Below are positions 1 through 5,701 of a stretch of 6,180 nucleotides of DNA, in pieces. The stretch covers positions 752,422 to 758,601 of the forward strand of contig NZ_JAPDMS010000001.1 of NCBI RefSeq assembly GCF_026319365.1, in the 5' to 3' direction. Below the pieces are notes generated by a model that saw only the letters and a program-made list of their open reading frames with translations, made no database searches and was not told the origin of the DNA. Positions within the stretch are counted from its first letter, which is position 1. Each line of letters begins with the position of its first letter. Both the position numbers and the translations under genes were made by a program. The DNA comes from Methylophaga sp. OBS1 (GTDB lineage Bacteria > Pseudomonadota > Gammaproteobacteria > Nitrosococcales > Methylophagaceae).

Positions 1-2249
1 ACCAGGGTTATGCCGGCACTTTCCATGGCCCCGTCGGTTCCGCTACCCATAGCGCTACCAATCGTTGCCTGGGCCAGTGCTGGGGCATCATTGATACCGT
101 CACCCGCCATGGCGACGGTTCTGCCTTCTGCCTGTAACTCTTTGATCACCTGATTTTTCTGCTCAGGCAAGACATCGGCTCGGATATCATCAATGCCAAG
201 CTGACTGGCGACGGCCTCTGCGGTGACCTGGTTATCGCCGGTTAACATGACAAGGCGAATATTTTCCTGATGCAGGGCTTTTATGGCCTCTGTGGTGGAT
301 GACTTGATTGGATCAGCCACACCAATCAGGCCGGCTGCTTGATTATCAACGGCAACCAGCATCACGGTCTGGCCCTGTTTGCGATAAGCCTCTGCTTTTT
401 CCTGTAATGGCGCTGAATCTATTCCCAGCGTGGTAAACAGGGCAGTGTTACCCAACGCCACAGGGTGACCGTCAATCTCGCCCTTAATACCCTGGCCGGT
501 TACAGAGTCAAACTGGTTTAGCCTGGATAAGCTCAGGCCTTTTTCTTTGGCACCTTCAATTACCGCCATCGCAAGCGGATGTTCACTGCCTTGTTCCAGA
601 CTGGCAGCCAGAGTGAGCAGGGTGTTGTCATCCAGATCGGTCATTGACTCAACCATGACCAGCTTCGGTTTACCCTCGGTCAGCGTGCCGGTTTTATCTA
701 CGACCAGGGTATCAATCTGCTCCATGGCTTCCAGCGCTTCAGCATTTTTAATCAAGACGCCCATCGAGGCGCCGCGACCGGTTCCGACCATAATCGACAT
801 CGGCGTCGCCAGACCCAGGGCACAGGGACAGGCAATGATTAACACAGCAACGGCATTGACGATGGCATGTGCCAGTTTCGGTTCTGGCCCCCAGATAAAC
901 CAGGCGCCGAGGGTGAGGATAGCGATAAGTACCACTGCGGGCACAAACCAGGCCGCCACTTTGTCGACCAGTTTCTGAATCGGCGCGCGTGAACGCTGCG
1001 CTTCGGCCACCATATGCACAATTTGGGAAAGCAGGGTGTCACTGCCGACCCGCTCAGCACGCATCAGCAGGCTTCCGGTACCGTTGACGGTAGCACCGAT
1101 AAGCTTGTCATCTTTTTGCTTACTGACCGGTATCGGCTCACCGGTGACCATGGACTCATCAACACTGCTATTACCCTCTATCACCGTGCCGTCAACGGGT
1201 ATTTTTTCTCCGGGACGGATCCGCAATTGCTGGCCTACCCGGACCTCTTCAAGCAGAATATCCTGCTCCTGACCATCCTCAGTCACCAGTCTGGCTGTTT
1301 TGGGCGCAAGGCCCAGCAGCATTTTGATGGCGGTATTAGTCTGGCTGCGGGCGCGCAGTTCAAGTACCTGGCCCAGCAATACCAGCACGGTAATAACCGC
1401 TGCTGCCTCAAAATAGACGGCGACACTACCATCAGCATGTTGCATCGAGGTTGGAAAAATAGCCGGGAAAATCAGTGCGATGACACTGTATAGCCAGGCA
1501 ACGCTGACACCGAGGCCAATCAGTGTGAACATGTTCAGGTTCATGGTTTTGACTGACTGCACAGCACGGATGAAAAACGGCCATCCGGCCCAGAGCACGA
1601 CGGGTGTTGCCAGCAGGAACTCCAGCCAGTACCAGCGCTGTGTTGGGATACTGGCGGGCAAGAGGGCGGGTGCCATATCCAGCAGCATCGTGATGATAAA
1701 CACCGGTAGCGTTAACACTGCGCCAATCCAGAAGCGCCGGGACATATCTTTCAACTCACTGTTGTTCTCTTCGACTTCGACTGTGTTCGCTTCCAGCGCC
1801 ATGCCACAGATTGGGCAGTTACCGGGATGATCCTGAACGATTTGCGGATGCATCGGGCAGGTGTATTCAGTTCTGGTGTTCCCCAGTTGCGGTGATTCGG
1901 GCTCCAGGGCCATACCGCATTTGGGGCAACTGCCCGGCCCTGCCTGGCGCACGCCTTCGCACATCGGGCAGATATAATCGCCACTGCCTTGTCGTGATGC
2001 TGCTGGTCTGTAAGCCTGTTCATGACTGCCACAACAGCTGTGTGGCCGTTTTTCAGTATGCGGTGCTTTGTCATCACCTCCACAGCAGTTGTGATCTGCT
2101 TCTGATTGCTTGAGGTAACGCCCTGGATCGGCTTTGAAATTATTCATGCAATGCTGGGAACAGAACACATAATCCTGCTGATTATGCTGCGCGTGATAGC
2201 GCGCGTTGTCTGCATCAACAGTCATACCGCATACCGGGTCGATTGCCAT
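1..2249 (-). CDS. copA: Copper-exporting P1B-type ATPase, CopA-like, C-terminus beyond the window
   Basis: ATP-driven inner-membrane pump that exports Cu(I), possibly Ag(I), from the cytoplasm. The frame is open from the ATG at 2249 to the left edge: 749 codons without a frameshift. Order seen: YHS domain (1-46, with CGM and C30/C34); linker with Cys-Cys pairs at 55-56 and 72-73; two heavy-metal-binding domains (92-116 and 129-153), each ending C-P-x-C-G-M-A-L-E; six membrane helices (about 174-190, 206-226, 240-262, 277-297, 433-453, 463-486); TGE at 369-371; CPC at 474-476; phosphorylated Asp518 in DKTGT; HP at 557-558; GDGIND at 716-721. No classic CxxC HMA domain is present. The core closely resembles Legionella pneumophila CopA from memory. 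The last two helices lie outside; full length is probably about 830-840 residues (inference). The first metal-binding domain has CPMC-E instead of CPMH-P. The ATG is preceded by AAGGAG. Divergent from a MerR-type regulator, which presumably induces it. Copper is the best substrate guess from CPC. Confidence 0.95.
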   Translation of the reverse strand, partial: MAIDPVCGMTVDADNARYHAQHNQQDYVFCSQHCMNNFKADPGRYLKQSEADHNCCGGDDKAPHTEKRPHSCCGSHEQAYRPAASRQGSGDYICPMCEGVRQAGPGSCPKCGMALEPESPQLGNTRTEYTCPMHPQIVQDHPGNCPICGMALEANTVEVEENNSELKDMSRRFWIGAVLTLPVFIITMLLDMAPALLPASIPTQRWYWLEFLLATPVVLWAGWPFFIRAVQSVKTMNLNMFTLIGLGVSVAWLYSVIALIFPAIFPTSMQHADGSVAVYFEAAAVITVLVLLGQVLELRARSQTNTAIKMLLGLAPKTARLVTEDGQEQDILLEEVRVGQQLRIRPGEKIPVDGTVIEGNSSVDESMVTGEPIPVSKQKDDKLIGATVNGTGSLLMRAERVGSDTLLSQIVHMVAEAQRSRAPIQKLVDKVAAWFVPAVVLIAILTLGAWFIWGPEPKLAHAIVNAVAVLIIACPCALGLATPMSIMVGTGRGASMGVLIKNAEALEAMEQIDTLVVDKTGTLTEGKPKLVMVESMTDLDDNTLLTLAASLEQGSEHPLAMAVIEGAKEKGLSLSRLNQFDSVTGQGIKGEIDGHPVALGNTALFTTLGIDSAPLQEKAEAYRKQGQTVMLVAVDNQAAGLIGVADPIKSSTTEAIKALHQENIRLVMLTGDNQVTAEAVASQLGIDDIRADVLPEQKNQVIKELQAEGRTVAMAGDGINDAPALAQATIGSAMGSGTDGAMESAGITL

Positions 2250-2254
2250 GCTAT

Positions 2255-2260
2255 CTCCTT
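2255..2260 (-). promoter_or_regulatory. Ribosome binding site of copA
   Basis: AAGGAG on the minus strand, 5 nt before the ATG at 2249, fixes the start so that the YHS domain begins immediately. The site overlaps a perfect 10-bp palindrome (CTTAGCTAAG, 2258-2267). Short ATGCT/AGCAT arms could also place the SD in a loop and the start codon in a stem. That folding is weak (5 bp) and speculative. Confidence 0.75.
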
Positions 2261-2276
2261 AGCTAAGCATTGTGGC

Positions 2277-2311
2277 GCAGTGCCAATGTAAATCTTCATT
2301 CGGGGCACTGC
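2277..2311 (-). promoter_or_regulatory. Hairpin in the copA 5' leader
   Basis: Inverted repeat GCAGTGCC (2277-2284) and GGCACTGC (2304-2311), 8 bp perfect, continued by AATG/CATT (4 bp) after a 3-nt bulge, with an 8-nt loop. It lies between the predicted copA promoter and its ribosome binding site, so it would form in the leader transcript. No U-run follows in either direction, so it is not a standard terminator. Function unknown: it could stabilise the mRNA, control translation, or be a protein-binding dyad in DNA. Confidence 0.45.
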
Positions 2312-2325
2312 CAACCAGACTCAGC

Positions 2326-2355
2326 TTGTGTCAGTAGGTTAATTTCTACTATAAA
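2326..2355 (+). promoter_or_regulatory. Probable promoter of the MerR-type regulator
   Basis: TTGTGT (2326-2331), an 18-bp spacer and TATAAA (2350-2355) on the plus strand. Transcription would start near 2362, inside the operator. Its -10 overlaps the copA -10 on the opposite strand, so polymerases at the two promoters probably compete. The -35 is only a fair match. Confidence 0.45.
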
Positions 2356-2379
2356 GTACGTACCTGGGTACGGAGTCAA
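2348..2379 (-). promoter_or_regulatory. MerR-type promoter of copA with long spacer
   Basis: On the minus strand the -35 TTGACT (2374-2379) and the -10 TATAGT (2348-2353) are separated by 20 bp (19 bp if TTATAG is taken). Normal sigma-70 promoters use about 17 bp. A 19-20 bp spacer holding a dyad is the hallmark of promoters that MerR-family activators switch on by untwisting DNA. Transcription would start near 2341, leaving a leader of about 90 nt before the ATG. Confidence 0.8.
2359..2372. promoter_or_regulatory. Operator dyad for the MerR-family regulator
   Basis: Perfect dyad CGTACC-TG-GGTACG between the copA -10 and -35 elements. Read with the -35 on the minus strand, TTGACTCCGTAC matches from memory the start of the mercury operon operator of Tn501/Tn21. 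It also covers the predicted regulator start site and its ribosome binding region, so the regulator should control its own synthesis. Confidence 0.75.
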
Positions 2380-2385
2380 GCGCTG

Positions 2386-2787
2386 ATGACACAGAAGCTA
2401 TCACTGACCATTGGAAAATTTGCTGCCATGGCAGACGTAAGCGTTGAAACGGTTCGTTTTTATCAGCGCAAAGGTTTACTGGCAGTCCCTGCCTCAACGG
2501 ATGGCAGCGTCAGGCGCTATGGTCCAGCGTCACTACGCCAGTTGAAATTTATCCGGAAAGCTCAGGAAGCAGGCTTTACCCTCAGTGAGATCAAAACGCT
2601 GATCAAGCTGGATGCCACGCAGGATCATGAGCAGGCCTATCGACTCGCAATGAAGCGGCTTGAGCAGCTGGAAGCAAAGATCAGGGAGATGGTGCAGGCA
2701 AGAGATAGCCTGAAAAAGCTTGCCAGTGACTGCGCCTGTGGCGCCAAAACTCAGCCCTGTGCCATCCTGGCTGCGTTCGACTTATAA
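2386..2787 (+). CDS. MerR-family metal-responsive transcriptional regulator
   Basis: 133-residue DNA-binding dimer expected to sense a metal ion and activate the divergent copper ATPase gene from the long-spacer promoter. The winged helix-turn-helix begins at the N-terminus (LTIGKFA at 7-13, ETVRFYQRKGLL at 21-32, wing RRYG at 43-46). A dimerisation helix follows (about 80-113), then a C-terminal metal loop with Cys116, Cys118 and Cys125. Sequence is closest by eye to mercury MerR (FYQRKGLL, RRYG, CAC). His81 aligns with MerR Cys82, one of the three mercury ligands; CueR has Ser there. The loop from Cys118 to Cys125 has 6 intervening residues, against 8 in MerR and 7 in CueR. The metal therefore cannot be assigned from sequence; Cu(I) is inferred from the neighbour. 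The ATG has only a modest GGAG (2372-2375) 10 nt upstream, overlapping the operator. Length is typical. Confidence 0.93.
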   Translation: MTQKLSLTIGKFAAMADVSVETVRFYQRKGLLAVPASTDGSVRRYGPASLRQLKFIRKAQEAGFTLSEIKTLIKLDATQDHEQAYRLAMKRLEQLEAKIREMVQARDSLKKLASDCACGAKTQPCAILAAFDL

Positions 2788-2790
2788 ACT

Positions 2791-3198
2791 TCACTGCTGC
2801 GATTTGTATTCTGCTTTGATGGTCTCAAGCGTAGGCGGGATAGCATCGCAGTGACTGACATCTCCACTGCATTTAATACATTCGAGGGCATGCCAGCCGG
2901 TATTAATATATTCCTCCCGGTTCGGACCGCCCAGGCGGTTTGCAATGCCAATGGTCGCTTTCGCCCTGCTGCTGATATAGCTGTATTCACCCAGGCAGAA
3001 TCGCATCTGTGCAGGATCGGCTTTGATTTTGTCGTCATATTTCTGATGTATCTCCCGACCCACCTGATTCAGGTAATGCAGCTCTGCATAGAGTTTTTGT
3101 AATGTATCGTCACTATGCTGATAGACACCCGGCGGCACGCCGCCAGCCAAGGCTGTGAACGAGAGGGAAAATAGGGCAAAAAATAAACTCAGTCTCAA
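2791..3198 (-). CDS. Small secreted cysteine-containing protein, function unknown
   Basis: 135 residues, not recognised. A clear Sec signal peptide (1-18: Arg2, hydrophobic LSLFFALFSLSF, then ALA before GG) predicts export to the periplasm. The mature part is about 117 residues, mostly helical in appearance, with four cysteines: C68, C107, C110 and C117. The last three form C-x2-C-x6-C near the C-terminus, which could make disulfides or bind metal. The start is a TTG at 3198, chosen because GGAG (3206-3209) sits 7 nt upstream and the signal peptide begins at once; the ATG at 3212 is out of frame. TATACA (3223-3228, minus) could be a -10, but no good -35 is seen. The gene converges on the regulator with only 3 bp between stop codons, so neither has room for its own terminator there. 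A role in metal handling is a guess from position and cysteines only. Confidence 0.82.
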   Translation of the reverse strand: MRLSLFFALFSLSFTALAGGVPPGVYQHSDDTLQKLYAELHYLNQVGREIHQKYDDKIKADPAQMRFCLGEYSYISSRAKATIGIANRLGGPNREEYINTGWHALECIKCSGDVSHCDAIPPTLETIKAEYKSQQ

Positions 3199-3205
3199 GA
3201 TTCTG

Positions 3206-3209
3206 CTCC
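3206..3209 (-). promoter_or_regulatory. Ribosome binding site deciding the TTG start
   Basis: GGAG on the minus strand, 7 nt upstream of the TTG at 3198. It supports TTG initiation of the secreted Cys protein, since no in-frame ATG or GTG close by gives an N-terminal signal peptide. Confidence 0.55.
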
Positions 3210-3370
3210 ATAGCTGATTGAGTGTATAGTCAGATGATAACGCATCCGGCCAGCTTTATCTCAGTAAGACAACGGGGCAATGATTCCCTGACCGACACGT
3301 TTTATCATAATCACTTTTATGAGTACTCGACCGAGATGGAAGTTCGCCGCGCCCGTTTTAATGACAGTCA

Positions 3371-3376
3371 AGGAGG
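3371..3376 (+). promoter_or_regulatory. Strong ribosome binding site of the methyltransferase gene
   Basis: Perfect AGGAGG, 6 nt before the ATG at 3383. It decides this start. It also lies inside a 23-codon open frame (3319-3390) that overlaps the methyltransferase start by 8 nt. Confidence 0.8.
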
Positions 3377-3382
3377 AACAGG

Positions 3383-3877
3383 ATGATTGAATACGAATTG
3401 GGCAGCTGTTCACTTGGGTGCGTGCTGGTAGCAAGCAGTGATAATGGGATTTGTGCCATTGCGCTTGGTGATGAACCGGGACCACTGGTTGAATGGCTCA
3501 AGCAAACATATCCACATGTGCAAAAAGGGCAGCAGAACCGGGTTTTACTGTCACGTCTGCAACAGGTTTTAAATTTTGCCGAATGGCCGGATGCGGATCT
3601 CAAGCTTGAACTTGATATCCAGGGAACGGAGTTTCAGAAACGGGTCTGGCGAGCCTTGCTGAGGGTTCCACCAGGACAAACCCGGACCTATACGCAGATT
3701 GCCGACGAAATTGGTTCGCCCAGCGCTGTGCGTGCGGTCGCGGGTGCCTGTGCCGCAAATTTACTGGCTTTGGCGATTCCATGTCACCGTATAATCAGGC
3801 AGGACGGTGAGGTCTCTGGCTATCGTTGGGGGCGTGAACGCAAAAAAATATTGTTACAAAAAGAAGCCCGTCTTTAA
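3383..3877 (+). CDS. ogt: Methylated-DNA--protein-cysteine S-methyltransferase (Ogt/Ada C-domain type)
   Basis: Cytoplasmic suicide DNA-repair protein. It transfers the alkyl group from O6-alkylguanine (and O4-alkylthymine) in DNA to its own cysteine. The 164 residues resemble from memory the C-terminal half of E. coli Ada (GICAI-LGD near 22-30, SAVRAVAGACAAN at 114-126, IPCHR at 132-136, SGYRWG at 145-150). Key residues: acceptor Cys134 in PCHR, the Arg117 finger, hinge Asn126, Tyr103 and Glu161. The Ada N-terminal zinc and AraC regulatory domains are absent, so this is a stand-alone repair enzyme rather than the adaptive-response regulator. Initiated from an ATG with AGGAGG. It appears to be a single-gene unit: the gene upstream is divergent and the one downstream convergent. 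No clear promoter was found in 3199-3382, and no strong GC-rich terminator after it. Confidence 0.95.
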   Translation: MIEYELGSCSLGCVLVASSDNGICAIALGDEPGPLVEWLKQTYPHVQKGQQNRVLLSRLQQVLNFAEWPDADLKLELDIQGTEFQKRVWRALLRVPPGQTRTYTQIADEIGSPSAVRAVAGACAANLLALAIPCHRIIRQDGEVSGYRWGRERKKILLQKEARL

Positions 3878-3941
3878 GTCTTTGATAGGGCAGTGGGCGT
3901 TGAATGGCAAACCTGTTTGTCAAGTCTGATTTGTTTGATGC

Positions 3942-3958
3942 TGGTTAAAAATTAACCA
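3942..3958. repeat. Perfect 17-bp AT-rich inverted repeat
   Basis: TGGTTAA-AAA-TTAACCA: two perfect 7-bp arms around a 3-bp centre, in the gap between the convergent methyltransferase and DUF3135 genes. On the plus strand it is followed by TATTTT. It could act as a weak terminator hairpin or as a protein-binding dyad. Sequence alone does not decide. Confidence 0.4.
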
Positions 3959-4006
3959 TATTTTAAAGCTTGTCATAAAAGAATCACTTAGCGTCTTTCC
4001 AGAAAC

Positions 4007-4027
4007 TTATCCACATACTTCTCCACA
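4007..4027 (+). other. Tandem pair of DnaA-box-like 9-mers
   Basis: TTATCCACA (4007-4015) is a perfect consensus DnaA box. TTCTCCACA (4019-4027), one mismatch away, repeats it in the same orientation 12 bp on, in an AT-rich gap between convergent genes. A single box can arise by chance. The tandem pair in non-coding DNA is more suggestive but unproven. No replication genes are nearby, so this is not presented as an origin. Confidence 0.35.
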
Positions 4028-4087
4028 GAAAATGTGAGTAATGTGAAAAACTTTTTGTGTGTGTCTGAAAGTGTCAGCAAACGGATT

Positions 4088-4435
4088 TCATCCAAGCCAG
4101 TTCTTGCTTTTGCATGCAGGCCTGAATTGCAGTATCTGGCAGCTGTTTTTCGATTCATGCCGATCCTGCTGAATAATCTGTCCCAAATCCAGCTTAATCA
4201 GTCGATTAAACTGTGCCATCAACATGTCTGAAATTTCGATACAGGCGCCGAGCGCATGACTGTGACGTCGACGAACCATATCGATTCTAAACTGTAGACC
4301 ATTGAGACGACGCCGTTCAGCATCGCTCTGAGCAGTTTCGTTAATGCATTGACGAATCACAGCTGCGCGTTTTTTTTCAAATGCCGCCTGATCCTGTTTT
4401 GCCAGTAATGACCATTCTTCGAAATTGATTATCAT
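4088..4435 (-). CDS. DUF3135 family protein, function unknown
   Basis: 115 residues, soluble, with no signal peptide or membrane segment. The order NFEEW (4-8), then A-x-FEKKR (18-23), RRRLNGLQFRID (41-52), and ACIEISDMLMAQF (64-76) matches my memory of the DUF3135 family of gammaproteobacteria, which has no established biochemical role. It is rich in Arg, Lys and Gln and probably helical. The C-terminal 35 residues look unstructured and are not clearly part of the family core; they include C99 and C108. The start is the ATG at 4435, with AGAGGGG (4444-4450) 8 nt upstream. It lies 78 nt downstream of the protease gene on the same strand, with no convincing terminator between them (only a 5-bp GGGCT/AGCCC pairing without a U-run). 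Co-transcription is therefore likely. A link in function with the protease is not implied. Confidence 0.8.
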   Translation of the reverse strand: MIINFEEWSLLAKQDQAAFEKKRAAVIRQCINETAQSDAERRRLNGLQFRIDMVRRRHSHALGACIEISDMLMAQFNRLIKLDLGQIIQQDRHESKNSCQILQFRPACKSKNWLG

Positions 4436-4513
4436 CGGGGCATCCCCTCTGAACTTCGGGCTTAAATCTGTGACAGCCCAAACTGATTTTGGTGCCTGAT
4501 TTTGTAGAGGCAG

Positions 4514-5458
4514 TTACTGCCAGGTGTCGATATCCGCGCCCAAGAGTCTTGCCTGCTTGAATATAGCCCGTGCCTCATCGGTATCCAGTCGCACGCCGTA
4601 GGCGACATAGGGGAAGTCACTGAGTGGAGCACGTGTCTGTTTGAAAAACGGCCATTGTTTGTTCTTGCGGTAAAAGGTTTCAATAAAGCTGGTTAATGCC
4701 ACCACGCCACGTTTAGGCCCAGGTAGGTTAATCATCCAGGGACCGCCGGAGTCGCCTCGGGTGGGCATGGGCAGGGATGTCTGGTATTCATTCTGATGCA
4801 GCCGGTTGACGGCCAGCAAGGCATTGTAGGAACGAAGTAGCAGTTTTTTGGCTTCGAACTGTGTGCGGAACTGCATATAAAGCAACGGATCCAGAGGCTC
4901 ATAGGTATCTGGTACAAAACGTTGAAATTCCTCATCGGCCGTCATCAGGGGTTTAATCGCGCAACTGGGCACTTCTGTCACCATCGCTTTGTAGCCCTGG
5001 CCATAACCACATAACAGCGCTTTGGGAGATGCACTTGCCGGTGTCACAGGAACAGCTTCAACACTACTTGGGGCATCGCCATCAAAAATCAGCACCGCAA
5101 TGTCCCTGGCCATATTTTCATCCAGACTGTCATATTCGCTGTAAACCGCAGCTCGAATAGGTGGCACGGGCACACCCAAGAACAGTTGAATCAGAGGGGT
5201 TTTAGTCACGGGGTTGAGCCGGGCATTGCGCAGGCAATGCGCCGCTGTCAGCAGTGTCAATGGTGAAGTGCCAACGACCACCGAGCTACATTCACTGGTT
5301 TCGGTTATCAGGCCTTTGACAGAGGCATGCCAGCGTAACTGGTCGATACTTATTTTACCGGTAGAGACAGAAACCGGGTCTGCGGCGGAGCCGTGAATCA
5401 CAGCATTGGCAGGCAACACCCAGACCATACTCAGGATAAGCAGGAGAAATTGTCGCAT
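4514..5458 (-). CDS. Secreted trypsin-like (S1 family) serine protease
   Basis: 314 residues with a Sec signal peptide (1-19: Arg2, hydrophobic core, PANA before V20), so it should act in the periplasm or outside the cell. The chymotrypsin-fold triad is intact: His74 in LTAAHC, Asp119 in RDIAVLIF, Ser237 in RGDSGGPW. Cys57 and Cys75 fit the conserved disulfide flanking the histidine; Cys150 and Cys166 may form a second. The region 170-230 between Asp and Ser is long and lacks the usual pattern. The position six before the catalytic Ser, Asp189 in trypsin, is Met231, and the usual Cys191 is absent (Thr233), so trypsin-like Arg/Lys cleavage is unlikely. The mature N-terminus begins V-I-H-G-S; it resembles the I/V-x-G-G activation motif but is exposed directly by signal cleavage. 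The ATG at 5458 is preceded by a run of six G (5466-5471 on the complement), an unusual ribosome binding site. Substrate unknown. Confidence 0.9.
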   Translation of the reverse strand: MRQFLLLILSMVWVLPANAVIHGSAADPVSVSTGKISIDQLRWHASVKGLITETSECSSVVVGTSPLTLLTAAHCLRNARLNPVTKTPLIQLFLGVPVPPIRAAVYSEYDSLDENMARDIAVLIFDGDAPSSVEAVPVTPASASPKALLCGYGQGYKAMVTEVPSCAIKPLMTADEEFQRFVPDTYEPLDPLLYMQFRTQFEAKKLLLRSYNALLAVNRLHQNEYQTSLPMPTRGDSGGPWMINLPGPKRGVVALTSFIETFYRKNKQWPFFKQTRAPLSDFPYVAYGVRLDTDEARAIFKQARLLGADIDTWQ

Positions 5459-5564
5459 CTGAACGCCCCCCGAAACAGCAAACTGTTTGCAAAGACTGTC
5501 CTGATATCAATTTAGCATGATGTAGTGATGATGTGTGAAAAAGTCATGTCTTTTGTGTGAAATA

Positions 5565-5582
5565 GACCCGGGTACGTAGGTC
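5565..5582. promoter_or_regulatory. Operator-like element upstream of the protease gene
   Basis: GACCCGGGTACGTAGGTC: GACC and GGTC arms around a 10-bp centre that contains the palindromes CCCGGG and TACGTA. Its plus-strand ACCCGGGTACG matches ACCTGGGTACG of the copA/merR operator at 10 of 11 positions, and TCA follows in both. It sits just downstream of a TATAAA-like -10 on the minus strand (5589-5594), where a repressor could block the protease gene. No matching -35 or MerR-type long spacer was found, so binding by the same regulator is only a possibility. Confidence 0.3.
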
Positions 5583-5647
5583 AGTTTTTTTATAAACAGT
5601 CACATAAACCGACACTGAAGCGAAGTTAAACATTGCAGAGGGCGGTC

Positions 5648-5680
5648 AAATAAAAGCCGGGATCCCAGGACCCCGGCTTT
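5648..5680 (-). terminator. Intrinsic terminator of the beta-propeller gene
   Basis: AAAGCCGGG (5653-5661) and CCCGGCTTT (5672-5680) form a perfect 9-bp GC-rich stem with a 10-nt loop. On the minus strand it is followed by a T-rich tract (TTTTATTT in total, including the stem end). It lies about 20 nt past the stop codon at 5702, as expected for rho-independent termination. Confidence 0.85.
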
Positions 5681-5701
5681 AAAGTCTGCTTAAAGTGAAT
5701 T

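Noticed and set aside
547..2291. Several plus-strand open frames and a few minus-strand frames within 547-2291
   Set aside because: They lie antisense or out of frame to the continuous ATPase frame, whose motifs run unbroken from 2249 to 1. Their translations are low-complexity and match no family.
2359..2787. Mercury resistance locus
   Set aside because: The operator is mer-like, but the regulator lacks the Cys82 equivalent and there is no merT, merP or merA in the window; the divergent gene is a copper-type ATPase.
3942..4027. Chromosomal or plasmid replication origin
   Set aside because: Only one perfect DnaA box and one near match, no iterons, and no dnaA, dnaN, rep or par genes nearby.
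4034..4231. 65-codon plus-strand frame
   Set aside because: It lies mostly antisense to the DUF3135 gene, has no ribosome binding site or recognisable domain, and DUF3135 conserved residues are on the other strand.
4458..4479. Possible terminator between the protease and DUF3135 genes
   Set aside because: Only a 5-bp GGGCT/AGCCC stem with a 12-nt loop and no following U-run, so read-through is more likely.
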